A DNA stretch of 64,000 bases from Heterohyrax brucei (lineage: Eukaryota > Chordata > Mammalia > Hyracoidea > Procaviidae), in NCBI GenBank assembly GCA_028571685.1, contig CM053143.1, forward strand, positions 195,245,829 to 195,309,828, in the 5' to 3' direction. The position numbers and the translations under genes are program-made. Of the stretch, positions 1-10,850 are shown piece after piece. The notes under the pieces were generated by a model that saw nothing but the letters and a program-made list of their open reading frames with translations, searched no databases and was not told the origin of the DNA. Position 1 is the stretch's first letter. Each line of letters starts with the position of its first letter.

Positions 1-150
1 ACTGCCACTGAGTTGGTTCCGACTCCCAGCGACCCAGTAGGACAGAGCAGAATGCCCCACAGCGTTCCGGGGAGCGCTGGCTGGATGGGACGTGCCGACC
101 TCTTGGTGAGCAGATTTAGCACTTAACCACTGTGTCTCCAGTGCTAACCT
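1..150 (-). repeat. AfroSINE-type SINE, antisense, cut by window edge
   Basis: The + strand reads like the reverse complement of an AfroSINE: a tail close to GAGTTGGTTCCGACTC near the start, then GACAGAGCAGAATGCCCCA, and a tRNA-like head ending near base 145 (TTAACCACTG). It lies in the ABLIM2 intron before the first visible exon. Bases 151-1116 contain no other repeat I recognise apart from GC-rich unique sequence. Confidence 0.8.
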
Positions 151-1116
151 TTAGGTTAGCAGTTGAGTGCAGCACACCCATGCCACCCTGAGACCTAGGG
201 CGGCTCCAGGAGGCGGGACTGGGTGGGAAGGGCCCGTCCTGGGAAGAGAACAGTGCTCTTAAATTTCTTCTCTGCAAACCAGAGGGATTTCGGGGAACCA
301 GACCCCAGGGATGCCTGGCCGTGTTCTTGGAATGACTGCCAGCTGTCGTTCACGGAGCTTGTCCCGTGTGCTGACCGGGGGGCTGCTCGGCAGTGCGTGT
401 GTTCGTCATCAGAGCGTCCCTGGGGTGGGCCCAACAGGAGAGGACACGGCACAGTCACAGCCTGGAGTTGGGGACCCTGCGCCCCCACCCTGCAACCCGC
501 AGCTGCAGTGGGGAGTGCTGGGGCGTCTCCGTCCTGGGCCCAGCCCGCATCCGGCCTTGTGCAGAGTCGTGTGAGCAGAACCTTGTCCCTCACATGCCTC
601 GTTGGTGGGAGCAGGACCACTTAGGGGAGCTGTGCCCCCACACTCTGACGTAGCCTCAGATGGGAACCAGGGTGGCACAATAAGCCGCCAGCCCATGGCG
701 ACCAGAGCTACTGGCCCACCTGGCTGTGAGCGGGCACCACCTGGGGTCAACAGCCACAGAGCCAGCATTCTGCTCTGAGCCCGGCTCTCCTGTCGGCCCA
801 GAGACCCCTCGTGCCGGCCGCCTCCCCCCGGGGTTTTAAATGGAGGAGGCGGCTCCCGGGGGGTTGAGCACCGCGTGGGATAGCTGCCACTGCTCCTCGC
901 TGTCACTGCTGCTGCCGTCGTCACTGTTCTCGCTGGGGGATGGGCACCCTGTCCCTCTGTGTCCACCTGCCTGTCCGCCTGCTGCAGCTGCTGTGACGAG
1001 TGACCACAGGTCCTCTGGGTGGAACAGCACAGTTACTGCTGCCCAGTTCTGGGGGCAGGAGGCTCTCGGGGGGCTCCCGTTTGAGTCCCTGACTCACCTC
1101 TTTTCTTTTTCTTTAG

Positions 1117-1260
1117 TGTCGCAGCCGCAGGCGGCCCCTGACGCCCTGGAGAAGCCGCCCAGCACAGCTGTCCTGTGTCACACCTGTGGGAACGTGTGCA
1201 AAGGCGAGGTGCTGCGTGTGCAGAACAAGTACTTCCACCTCAAGTGCTTCGTCTGCAAGG
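1117..1260 (+). CDS. ABLIM2: ABLIM2 exon: N-terminal leader and first half of LIM1
   Basis: This is an internal exon of the actin-binding LIM protein. A strong polypyrimidine tract and AG at 1115-1116 precede it, and the donor GTGAGT begins at 1261. It opens with the last two bases of a Val codon, gives 47 full codons and leaves one base. The product starts VSQPQAAPDALEKPPSTAV and continues with the first zinc site of LIM1: CHTC, then 17 residues to FHLKC and FVC. The C-x2-C...H-x2-C ligands are all present. The upstream exon with the initiator Met is outside the window. The frame also stays open upstream to an ATG at 840, but the acceptor and family start argue against that being coding. Confidence 0.95.
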
Positions 1261-1664
1261 GTGAGTGTCCCTGCGGGTCCGGGCTCTGAGGACCTCGGCT
1301 GGGCCTGGGGCTCTGCAGCGGTTCCGAGAGCTTGGGACTGTGAGGTGTCCCGTCGGCCTTTGGCTGTAGCCTGCGTCACTGGTGGGTGTGACAAAGGAGT
1401 CCACTGGGGTGGGGGATCGGGGGACCAGGGTCCTGTGGGGGATCCATGTGTGCTGTGCCCTGGGAAATCCAGACCCCGGGACAAGAGCCGAGGGGCCACC
1501 TGGGCACCATAGCCAAGAAGGCCGAGAGACTTACGTTCTTACAGCACAAGAGGCTGGAGGTCTGAATTCAGGGTGTTCTCTCTGGGGAGGACCTCCATGG
1601 ACTCGGGGGGACGCTCCCTGTCGGCTCTGGGGGGGGGTCCTAGTCTCACCTTCTGCAGCAGTCC

Positions 1665-1865
1665 CCACCAGGCAGCTATGTTTCGGTCTATTTGTGCTTC
1701 TTTGTATCTTGGAGGCAATTAACTTAAGACATACCTCACACTCAGGTGGTGTCACCAGTAAAACACAGAAAACCTGATTCCCAGAGGGCATCACACCAAC
1801 CGGTACAGGGTTAGGATTCCAGCACAAACTTGGGGTATGCATTTCAGTCCCTCCCAAACCTGGAA
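1665..1865 (-). repeat. LTR-like (ERVL-MaLR-type) fragment, antisense
   Basis: The stretch reads like the antisense of a MaLR-type LTR: AGGCAATTAACTTAAGACAT near 1720 and a terminal piece near 1840 resembling the repeated 'ACACAATTCAGTCC' end seen in other copies of this window. It is strongly decayed, so the class is tentative. An AfroSINE follows directly. Confidence 0.4.
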
Positions 1866-1867
1866 CC

Positions 1868-2018
1868 AAACCCGTTGTTGCTGAGTTGATTCTGACTGCC
1901 AGTGACCCTGAGGACCGAGGTGAACTGCCCTCAGGGTTCCCGAGGAGCAGCGGGCGCATGTGAACTGCGCAAGTTTTACCTGGCAGCTGAGCACTTAGTC
2001 CTCTGCCACCTGGTGACC
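1868..2018 (-). repeat. AfroSINE-type SINE, antisense
   Basis: The 3' tail reads GCTGAGTTGATTCTGACTGC at 1878 in reverse orientation, followed by the body (GGTGAACTGCCCTCAGGG) and the tRNA-like head (CACTTAGTCCTCTGCCACC). It is diverged but complete in layout. Confidence 0.75.
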
Positions 2019-3229
2019 TTGGGGTGCCTAGCAGGCTGCTTCCCTGCGGACCCCAGGTGATGCTCTCAGAGGCCATTTCAAGGGTTTCCTTTCCCATTTT
2101 AACCGTAGTGGCCCTTTGGGAAGACTAGTCGCTGAGGGAGCTGCATCTTTGTGGGCAAGCAGAATGGGGAGATAAGCCTCGTTTCCACAACCGTGGCTTG
2201 TAGTTTTGGTCAGACATGAGGAGGGCCTACTGATGTTACAGGCCGTGTCCTCTGTCCCCACAGGGCTTGAGGGGGTGTCGGGGTGTTCAGGGCAGACTGC
2301 AGAGGGGAGGTCTGTCCTCAGAATACAGGAGGACTCCACTCGCCAGAGAAGGATCATGTGTCTCAGGTGGGACCAGGTGTGCAGGAGGTGGAGAGGAGAG
2401 CGTGGGGGGGATGGCAGGGGTGGGCTGGGCCACCAAGAGGTGGGCAGCACCGGGGGTGTGCTGAGGGGCTCCTGGGAGGGCTGCAGGAAGGCGGGTGGTG
2501 GCACTCTGGCTTTGTGTTACCAGTGTGGGACTCAGACTGCCTGCTGAGCCCTGTACTTGGAGAGGACAGAGCAAATGGATTGGGGAGAGTGGGCGGGGGT
2601 GGGCGGGAGTGGGTGCGTGGGAGGGCACGTGGGGCGAGATGGGGGTGGGTGGATGGAGGTGAACAGGGGTGAGTGGGTGAGGGGTGGGTTGGGGCTGGAT
2701 GAGGGGAAGCTTCCACAATGGGCGTGTGGAGAGTGGACAGCTGGACAGACGGCCGGGCAGTGGACGGTGCTACGGCTGGTGCTGCTCCGACCCTCCCCCA
2801 GCGCTGGCCTCCACCCCTGCCGAGTCTCCAGGGCTGGGAACCCGGGGAAGCCAGCGGGCCGAGACCCCAGCGAGCTGCTGCTGTCTGGCTGCCGCACAGG
2901 CCAGTGAGGGGACCGTGTGGGAAGAGAGAATCAGAGCCACAGCTGGTTGACTGCCCGTGATGCAGGTGCCCAGAGCTGACCCTGACACCGTGGCCCTGGG
3001 GGCCTGGGTCCAGCGGGAGGCCAGTGAGTCCAGCTTTCTCTTGCCTGAGCCAGGGCCCCCCAGGAGGGTGACTCCACTTCTAGGTCGGGAGCAGGAGCGC
3101 TCTGGGACCCTCGGCCTGAGGCTGCCATCGGGAAACCCGGGCTGCCTCCGCAGGGTGGGTGCTGTCACTGCTGACGCCCCCCTGAGGAATCCCCTGGCTC
3201 TGAGGCCCTGTGGGTGTGACCCGTTTGGG

Positions 3230-3560
3230 ATTAGAGTTTTCTTTGTTGTGTTAATTAGAATCTAACCACTTCTGAGTTGTAAAAAGAGCAGGGGACAGAG
3301 ACAAGCACACAGGCGAGACAGATGTCAGGATGAGGATTGTCTCCAGGGGACCCAGAACTGAGGAGTGCCTGGGCGGCCATCAGGGTTGGGATCCACACGG
3401 CTGAGAACCTGATCGGGCCTCTGACCTCCAGAAATGTGAGGCATACCTCTCTGCTCCTCATGGCTCCCCACTGAGTCTCTGTCCCTGCAGCACTTGGAAA
3501 CTGAGACCAGTGGACAGGCCAGCGCCTGTGTTCCTGTGAACCTACCACACAGAGCCCCTG
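3230..3560 (+). repeat. LTR-like repeat, opposite orientation to the copy at 28 kb
   Basis: Reading the minus strand gives CTTTTTACAACTCAGAAGTGG near 3275, the same landmark as the motif at 28160 (CTTTTTATAACTCAGAAGAG), and the flanks also correspond. At least four such copies exist in the window. They look like MaLR-type LTRs that in elephant-like genomes carry a 'TTTTATATCTCAGAAGAGAT' segment. The class is by memory and tentative. Confidence 0.45.
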
Positions 3561-4449
3561 CCCCTCCGCAGGCTGTGTGTCCCACGCCCCTCATCTGGGG
3601 CCCATGATTTGGGACAGCCCTCAGCGTGGGACCCGAGGTCCCGGCTGCCGGCCGGCCTTCCCGTGGCCTTGGCGTGGGGTCCCCCTTCCCTGATGGAGGG
3701 GCACTTCTCTCTACTGTCACTTGAGCTCACTTTGGGGATGAGAGTTTTCCCATATAATCACTTCTCCTCTTTGTGAGGATACATTTGCTGCATTTCTGAA
3801 AAGCACAAATAATTAGATTGCTCTATTTAAAAGGCAAAGGGGAGGGCACAAGGGATTTCTGTAAGCCCTGGCCCTAGGGTGCAACAAGGTGCGCCAGGAT
3901 TAGGGAATCCAGCCTGTCACCTCATGTGACCCATGGGAGCAGTATGGGGTGGGGACACCCCGGGCAGGTCACTGTGTCCTCCGAAAACAGTGGCCGCAGC
4001 TGTTGTCCCTTCGCTGCCGGCCGGTGAGTGGCTGGGATGGGCAGGGCGGCCCGCTCCTGCCTGGGGCTCGCGCCGACCAGAGTTGCAGGGCCAGCAGTAG
4101 CCGTCGTGTTGGTGGGGGTGTGGGTCTGTGGGCATCAGGACCTGTTCCGAGCCCCTCTCACTCTGTGCAGGGCACTTGGTCAGTTCTGAGGACGCCGCAG
4201 GGAAGCAGCTCTTGGCAGGTGACAGCTCTGCCTCTCTGAGAAGTGACGGGACCAGCCCTGAAAAGTTTCTCCAAGCTCTGAAAAGTTCGTTGGTGTGCGA
4301 GCGTGGCAGTCTCACAGTCTTGGGCTGGACTCTCACCCAGGCGTCATGAAGAGGCAGGGTCTCTGAGTCAGCACCCATCTGTTTGTCTGTCTGTTGTGCT
4401 GTGCTGGCCATGTGACGCTGTGACGCTGGAAGCTACCCCACCAGCATGG

Positions 4450-4740
4450 CCACCCGTGGGGACAGCCCTCCAGACTCAGACAGACCAGGAAGGAAGGTCT
4501 GGTGGTCTGCCCCAGAACCCAGCTCATGCAAACCTGTGGGTGGCCACAGAGCACCGTCCGGTAGAGCGCTGGGCCCGGCAGGCGGTGCTCAGAGCACACA
4601 GCAGCCGTGGCAGTGGACACAGGCATCTGGCCATCGTGCGGACGGTGCAGGGCTGGGCTGTGTCTGCTCTGCTGTCCTGGAGGTTGCTGTGGGTTGAAGC
4701 CGACTCAGTGGCTGCCCATCACCAACAGGAATCACTGAGG
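4450..4740 (+). repeat. SINE body and tail (AfroSINE variant), diverged
   Basis: GGAAGGTCTGGTGGTCTGCC at 4493 matches the internal segment also seen at 37550 and 56990, and the tail GGGTTGAAGCCGACTCAGTG lies at 4691. The head is too decayed to assign with certainty. It is sense to the gene. Confidence 0.55.
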
Positions 4741-5159
4741 GTGTTTTTAGACACAAAGACAATAAAAAAAACAGAAAGTATGATACTAGGGGAGACGACA
4801 AAATTTAACCCACTGTAGGTAGGTAGTCAGGGTGGGCCTCAGGGAGGAGGTGGCCTTTTGGGTGGAGACTAAGAGAAGGGGAGGGAGTTGGTTGTACATG
4901 ATCTGAGGGCACAAGATGCCAGCCAGGGCCAAGACCCCAAAGCCAGGAAGGAGTCTGACGTGTTCAGGGGCAAGCAGGGGGCCCTGTGACCGGAGCAGAG
5001 AAGGGGTGGGCCAGGCAGGAGGGGGTCGCTTTCTTATGTAATCAGCGCGGAACTGAACGAGTGAACCTGCAGAGGAGGGCCCTCAGGGAGGCGGGGGACA
5101 CGGGCACAGCGTTGTAGAGAACATCTGTCGTCTGTTGCGGTGTTACTGATTCTGCTAAT

Positions 5160-5285
5160 GACAAACCCATTGCTGTTGGGTCAGTCCTGATTCACGGTGA
5201 CCGACAAGGTCAGAGGAGAGCTGCCAGTCTCCTGGTTAGTGCCCGAGCTCTTAGCCCCAGTGCCAGCAGGCACCAGACTCTCAGT
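5160..5285 (-). repeat. AfroSINE-type SINE, antisense
   Basis: AACCCATTGCTGTTGGGTCA at 5164 followed by TCCTGATTCACGGTGACC is the reversed SINE tail. The tRNA-like head follows with CTGGTTAGTGCCCGAGCTCT at 5232. Confidence 0.7.
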
Positions 5286-6077
5286 GCTGGCATTAGCAGA
5301 TCGCCAGGCAGAGCTGCCCGCGGGCACGTGGCAATCACTGGCAGCAAGCCAGCACGCACAGGCATCTACGAGATGCCGGCCGAGGGCTCCCAGGTTGGAA
5401 GGGCTGCTGGGACAGGTGGGCCCCGACAGCTCTGGGCGCGGCCTGTCCAGGCCTGCACTGGCCTCGCCTGCCCTGGGGGGTGCAGGGCGTGCTGGGGTGG
5501 CAGCGTCACGTGACAGAACCACAAGTCCTGGCAGGAAGGCGTCTGAGGTGCCGCCTGCCGCTGTCACTTATAAACAGGAGTCTGGGTGAGAGGTCATGCA
5601 GGGAGCTCACTGCTGCACGCTGGGGGACGCAGATGCGCCCAGATGTCCCCGCTTTGCGCGTTAACGTCCACTGGGTTCCCCTCCTCCCGTCCACATACCG
5701 CAGAGCACAGAGAAGAGGGCGGAAGGGACCGCCCTCTAACCCCGCGGGAACTGCAGGCTTGTAAGATGTCTGTGGAAGGCACTCTGGAAGGCACCTTTCT
5801 GGTTTTTCCTTGGTGTGGGTCTTTTTTGACGTGAAGCCCAGCAGCAGACATGATTTTGTATCCTGACTGACTTCCTGAAAATCCCGTGTCAGCACTTTCC
5901 CACCTTGTAAATCTTCAGCACCGATGTCACCATCCGCCCCGTGTCCCTCCGAGGCCTGGACCCCGGCCACTCCTTGGCCCCCCACGGCCCTGGGCAGGGC
6001 GCTGTCCGCACCTCGCCCGTTCCTTTCTGTGGCAGCCGCGGGGGGCGGGGGTGGCTGACCCCACTTTATGGAACCAG

Positions 6078-6265
6078 AAAGAGCAGAGGCTCCGAAAGAG
6101 AGGAGGCCGCTCAGTGGGACCGAGTGACTCAGTGGCTGCAGCAAAGGTCTGGATTATGACGGGGACAGTGACGGTGGCACAGAACCGGGCAGGGTTTCCT
6201 TCTGTTGTGCCTGCGATCACTGTGAGCCAGACCAACTCAATGGCACCTCACAAAACAACGACCAA
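6078..6265 (+). mobile_element. RTE/BovB-type LINE, 3' end fragment
   Basis: The fragment shows the characteristic 3' end of the afrotherian RTE LINE: remnants of the ORF C-terminus (AAAGAGAGGAGGCCGCTCAG), then GACCGAGTGACTCAGTGGCTGC, GGCACAGAACCGGGCAGGGT, and the tail GACCAACTCAATGGCACCTC ending in a CAAAACAACGACC repeat. It is 5' truncated, as is usual for LINE copies. Confidence 0.75.
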
Positions 6266-6939
6266 GACCCTGAGGTTCGCAGATGCTCAGTCACGTGCCC
6301 CAGGTCCCAGGGAAAGCAAGCCCCGAGCCACTGTAACCAAGCTGCTGCAGACACAGTTGCAATCCACCGTCCCTTCTGGTTCCACATTTCCTGGGGTGGG
6401 TGCCCGGGAGGGGGCTGGATCAGGGGGTCACAGCACTTCACCCTCTGCGGTCTGTGCCAGGTGGTCTCCAGAAAGGGATACTGTCATCCACTTCCCCTGC
6501 TCGGCCTGGACTGTCTCTCCTAAGTTACCCTCGCAAGCACCCTGGACGCTGGGCACAGGGCGTCCTGCCCACGCCGGCTCTGACCCCTGCCTTCTTGTTG
6601 CTGTCACCTACCGACAAGCTGGCCCCCAGTTCAGCGTGACCGGTGCGTGGTGGGACCAGATGGCTGTGCCCCACGGGCGTCACTGCTCAGCTGGTGGGTA
6701 GACAGCCAGGCCTTTCCTCCTCGTCTCACTTCGTGGGCAGGCTCTGCCGAAGCCCGTCCCGCGTCCCAGCCACACGCAGCCACACGGGGGCCTCCACAGA
6801 CAGACAGGGTGGCCACACGGTGGCCTGAATGCAAGGAGAGAATTCTGCCATCAAGCCACCATTACAAAATACAGCATAATGACAGTGTACTGTTTGAATT
6901 TGGGATTTTTGCAATTATTGGTGCATTTGAACTTTTTAA

Positions 6940-7180
6940 GGAGTGCGGGTGGTGCCATGGTTGAAGCGCCCAGGTGCTGACTGAAAGGGTGGTGGCTCTG
7001 ACTCACTGGCCACTCTAGGAGGGTGACGTGGTGGGCTGCTCCCACTGAGGGCCCAGCTCCGGAGACCCCAGCCCCGGAGACCCCAGCTCCGGAGACCCCA
7101 TGGGCAGGTCTTTGTCCAACAGAGTTGCTGTGAGTTAGAACCGAGTTGATGGCACTGGGTTTGGTTTGGATTTTTCTTTG
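6940..7180 (+). repeat. AfroSINE-type SINE with internal triplication
   Basis: The tRNA-like head GGTGCCATGGTTGAAGCGCC starts at 6950 and the tail GAGTTAGAACCGAGTTGATG lies at 7133, ending in GGTTTGGTTTGG. Between them a 15-16 base unit close to CAGCTCCGGAGACCC occurs three times at about 7050-7100, a local tandem expansion not seen in the other copies here. Confidence 0.8.
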
Positions 7181-7313
7181 GGGAGCCAGAGGTCTGCCTT
7201 GACTCTGCCCACTCTGGCTGGCTGCAGAGGGATTGGAGGAGATGGGTGCTGGCCAGGGGCAGCTTTCATGGATGGGTCATGGCTGGGAAGGTATTTCTAT
7301 ACGATTTCTAGTG

Positions 7314-7496
7314 AAGGGAGCCTTGGTGGCGTGGTGGTTAAAAGCTCAGCTGCTAACCTAGAGATCGGCAGTTCAAACCCTCTGGCTGCTCCTCGGAAAC
7401 CCACTGGGTGTAGTTCCCTGTCCCGTTGGGTCACTGTGAGCTGGACACCCAATGCGGAGCAGTTCTACCCTGCCCTGTAGGGTCACTGTGAGTACC
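7314..7496 (+). repeat. AfroSINE-type SINE, sense
   Basis: The head GAGCCTTGGTGGCGTGGTGG is at 7318, then GCTGCTAACCTAGAGATCGG and the tail GTAGGGTCACTGTGAG. It abuts an RTE fragment that begins near 7497, so the pair may be a SINE inserted at the truncated end of the LINE copy. Confidence 0.85.
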
Positions 7497-7830
7497 AAGT
7501 ACTGCCAAAAGGACAAATGGATCTGTCCTGGAAGAAGGACCACCAGAGTGCTCCTTGGAAACAAGGATGGCGAGACTGCGTCTCACATACTTGGGACGTG
7601 TTGTCAGGAAAGACCAGTCCCTGGAGAAGGACGTCCTGCTTGGTCGAGTGGCGGGTCAGTGAAAAAGAGGAAGACCCTCGATGAGACGAGCTGACCCAGT
7701 GCCTGCAACGATGGGCTTCAGCATAAAAACGATGGTGGGCTTGGCCCAGGACCGGACAGAGTTTCGTTCTGTCGTTCACGGTCACTGTGAGTCGGAAGCG
7801 ACTTGACGGCACCTTACAACAACACAGCAA
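7497..7830 (+). mobile_element. RTE/BovB-type LINE, 3' end
   Basis: The + strand encodes decayed remains of the RTE ORF C-terminus: reading around 7530-7680 gives TTRVLLGNKDGETASH and related segments, then GKRKTL-like codons. The 3' tail follows with ACCGGACAGAGTTTCGTTCT at 7752 and CACGGTCACTGTGAGTCGG, ending CCTTACAACAACACAGCAAC. Its end matches the SINE tails of the window. Confidence 0.85.
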
Positions 7831-8184
7831 CTAGGAAACGGGCAAACTAAATGCCCTCCCTATTCCGTGGGGTGCTCGCCCCGCAGCCGCCTTCCTCTCC
7901 TTCTAGGGCAGTCAGTGCCGTCTGTCTTTCTGGGGAGCAGAGCTGTAGCTGGTACCCTGGCCCCGTACCCACAAACCAGCTCCTCAGCCCAGCCTGGGTG
8001 CAGGGCAGGCCTGGGGTGAAATGCAGTCCCTCTCCTAAGCAGAGCCCCAAATAGCCTGTTCTTCGCGTCGGGATAGATTTGATTTGTCTGATTCAAGGTG
8101 TGAAATTAATTTCAACAAGGATTTTTATTCTCAGATGAGGTGCTAAGAGAGGAGTCAGAGCCAGCTGGCGCTGGGTTATGGTGT

Positions 8185-8385
8185 CCTGGGCAGGAACAAT
8201 GGTGATTGAGGGCTTATATGACACTGACTTACAGACACTCAGGGTGCTGCTGAGGCAGGTCCTGTGTTCTGGGCGAGGAAGCACAGAGAGGTTGAGGCAC
8301 TTGTCCAGAGGTGCACAGCAAGGTGGGTGGGTGGAGCTTGACTCCCGTCCAGGTGGCCCGGACGTCTGGGCTCTTGGCTCTGCGG
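8185..8385 (-). repeat. MIR SINE, antisense
   Basis: GAAGCACAGAGAGGTTGAGG at 8278 followed by CACTTGTCCAGAGGTGCACA and a Val/Gly-like end is the reverse complement of the MIR core (mammalian-wide interspersed repeat). Ends are approximate. Confidence 0.75.
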
Positions 8386-9136
8386 TTGCTCCTCTTTCTT
8401 GTTGGTAGAGCCCCATCCTGCTTGAAGGTGGCTCCCCAGGGGACTGCCGGTTATGACCAGCACACAGCAACTTGACCCTGTGGGCCAGGCCTGCCCCCTT
8501 TGCCTGGGCAGGGGCCTGAGCTGAGGGAGTGCCTACTTGCAGGGCTGCTGGGAGCCCTGAAGTCCCAGGTGCAGGGGAACGTGGGTGGTGGGCACTGCAG
8601 GAAAGCCCACCCACATACATGGCCCCTGCTTCTCTCGACTGCACGCTAGGGGATGAGGCTTCTGCAGCCCCACAGGGGTCTGGGAAAGAAGCTTCCCCTC
8701 TGTGCCACCAGCAGCTGCCCTGCAGGGCACCCCTGGGGGTACCCCAACAGTCCTGGGGGAGATTCCATTTCCAGCTTCTAAACTTCTACAGGCTGGATCC
8801 GTCCCAGACCTGTGCACCCACCCCAAGCCCACATCCGCCCTGACTCCCAGCACGCCCAGAATGTCAGGCAAAGGGCATTTCAGAACTTAGAGCTCCCCCG
8901 GCCAGAGGCCAGGAATGTCCCCAACTCTGCCACCCGTGTCTGCACTGCAGAAGTTTTACTTGGCACATTTAATAACCGTTGACCTCGATGTGTCCTAGAT
9001 GGGTCGGCTTCGTAGCTTTGTGCCGATCGTTTCAGTCCGCGGCCCCAGGACGGGTCATCAGACAGTCAGGGCCTTGCGACCCCAGAAACTCTTCACAAAT
9101 CCGTTTCGATGCATGTTTTTGTCACACAGAACATGA

Positions 9137-9290
9137 GCTCTGTTGCCACTGAGTCGATTCCAGCTCACAGCGACCCTGTAGGACAGAGTAGCACTGCCCT
9201 GTAGGGTTTCCAAGGAGCGGCCGGTGGATTCAGGCTGCTCTCTGCTCAGCAGCCAAGCTCTTAACCTCTGCGCCACCATTGCTCCAGAGA
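9137..9290 (-). repeat. AfroSINE-type SINE, antisense, well preserved
   Basis: This is the clearest antisense copy: TGCCACTGAGTCGATTCCAG at 9144, GACAGAGTAGCACTGCCCTG, GGTTTCCAAGGAGCGGCCGG, then CTCTTAACCTCTGCGCCACC before 9285. Its good preservation suggests a younger insertion than its neighbours. Confidence 0.9.
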
Positions 9291-10069
9291 ATGTGACAGG
9301 GTAGTCAGTGAGAGACTGTCAGCCTTTAAACTGCTCAGCACTTGTGTTTCTGTGCAGGAAACAGAACAGAAATGTGCTTTCAAGGCACGAATGACATAAA
9401 ATGTCCACGGGTTGCAAAGAGCTTTCCTAAACTCTCCATCTGCTGGGTACATTTAGAGGATGACATCACAGTTACATAGAGATTGTCATGCTCACTGTGT
9501 ACCGGGAGTCACTCCGTTACCACCAGGAAGCCTCCTGATAAACCCCGTGGATGTCGATTTTAAACACGAGGGCTCCGTGGCATCTCAGAGTACTGCCTGG
9601 GGCCCCTGCGCTGTGCCTTCCCATGTGACAGGGCGGCCCAGGGGCTGGGGCTGGGGGTGTCCTCCTGAGTCCAACAGGGTGGGACGGGCCAGACAGGTGG
9701 ACAGTGAAGTTCTCCCGCTAAAGCCGCGTGTGGCTCCTGTGGACTCCTGAGGCTGGAGGAGGGAAGGGAGCAAGGAGCCAGGTTAGGGGCCAGCTGGTGG
9801 CTGACAGTAGCCAGGGCTGGATCGCCACCCACCTCTGCGGGGGACTCATTCATCCCTGAACACACATTCCATCTCCCAGGAGGGTACCACAGGGGGAGAC
9901 CTGGTTTGTACCCGACGACCCATCCCCTGGTGGAAAAGGCAGACCCCTACACCCGCGAGACCACAGGCCTGGGTCTGGCGGGGGTGTGTGCGTCGGGGGT
10001 CTGCCCAGGGTGCAGAAAGGTGGGGGGCTCTCAGCACCCCGCGCTGACCAGGCCTCCCGCTGTCCCCAG

Positions 10070-10253
10070 CCTGCGGCTGTGACCTGGCCGAGGGCGGGTT
10101 CTTCGTGCGTCAGGGCGAATACGTCTGCACCCAGGACTACCAGAGGCTCTACGGCACCCGCTGCTTCTGCTGCGACCGGTTCATCGAGGGCGAGGTGGTG
10201 TCGGCGCTGGGCAGGACCTACCACCCCGACTGCTTCGTGTGCGCCGCGTGCCG
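10070..10253 (+). CDS. ABLIM2: ABLIM2 exon: second half of LIM1, first half of LIM2
   Basis: The acceptor is GTCCCCAG and the donor is GTGAGT at 10254. The exon supplies two bases that finish an Ala codon, 60 codons and two bases of an Arg codon. It encodes ACGCDLAEGGFFVRQGEY, the second zinc site of LIM1 ending VCTQDYQRLYG, then LIM2 from TRCFCCDRFIEGEVVSALGR to YHPDCFVCAAC. LIM2's first ligand pair is the C-x2-C of CFCC. The third residue of that motif, Ser in the human protein as I remember it, is here an extra Cys. Splice phases match the exons at 1117 and 19179. A pyrimidine-rich run (10310-10375) follows the donor. Confidence 0.96.
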
Positions 10254-10682
10254 GTGAGTCAGGGCCCGGCCTCGCCCCCGGCCCTCCTCCCCGTTCCTTG
10301 CCCCTCTCCCTGCCCTGTCCTGCCTCTGCTCTCCTTTCCCTCCTTCTCTCCCTTCCTCTTCCTTCCCTTCCCCTTTGGGTCAGCGAGGGCTGGGGGCAGG
10401 GTACAACTTGGAAATGGCTGGTGGGCCCTGATCCCCTGTACCCCAGCCACCCCTGCAGCTCCTCCCGTCAGGATCCTGCACCCCTACATCCTTGTCTGCA
10501 GGGGTGAGGCCATGGGAGCCACTTATTTCCCGAAGGGCACAGAGGCCTGTCTGGTCCCAACCCTGGGAACTTCCCTCAGAGGTCCCCGTGTACCACTGGG
10601 GGGGCTCCCCCTCCTGTGCCAGCTGGGCCCTAGGCCTGACCCTTGGCCCTCAGCCCTCCTTGTTACAGCTGCTTCTCCCTGC

Positions 10683-10850
10683 TGGAAACCGTGGTGATAC
10701 AGTGGTCAGTACTACTTCTGCTAACTGGAAGATCCGCAGTTCAAATCCCCCGGGTGCTCTTTGAGACCCCATGGGGCCGTTCTACTCTGTCTGTAGGGTC
10801 GCTGTGAGTCAGAATCAACTTGACAGCAGTGGGTGTGGTTTTGCAGTTTT
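10683..10850 (+). repeat. AfroSINE-type SINE, sense
   Basis: The head GAAACCGTGGTGATACAGTG at 10685, TCTGCTAACTGGAAGATCCG and the tail TCAGAATCAACTTGACAGCA at 10809 identify it. It ends in GGTGTGGTTTTGC. Confidence 0.85.

Larger units (their letters stand above)
1261..10069 (+). other. ABLIM2 intron (LIM1 to LIM1/2 exon)
   Basis: This 8.8 kb intron begins GTGAGT and ends CCCCAG. It contains LTR-like pieces near 1665 and 3230, SINEs at 1868, 4450, 5160, 6940, 7314 and 9137, RTE tails at 6078 and 7497, and a MIR at 8185, all listed separately. I see nothing recognisable in 1261-1660, 2020-2570, 2700-3220, 3560-4440, 4750-5150, 5290-6070, 6270-6930, 7835-8180, 8390-9130 and 9295-10069 beyond GC-rich intron sequence. 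Bases 2575-2700 are a degenerate GGGTGGG-type G-rich tract. Open frames here of up to 271 codons have no exon-like borders or family resemblance. Confidence 0.85.

Noticed and set aside
840..1289. Open frame from an ATG at 840 into the first visible exon
   Set aside because: The exon has a strong acceptor at 1115-1116 and the family's N-terminal residues start exactly there. The upstream frame is unrelated GC-rich sequence.
5886..6701. 271-codon frame on + strand
   Set aside because: It crosses an RTE tail and GC-rich intron sequence, and has no resemblance to a known family.
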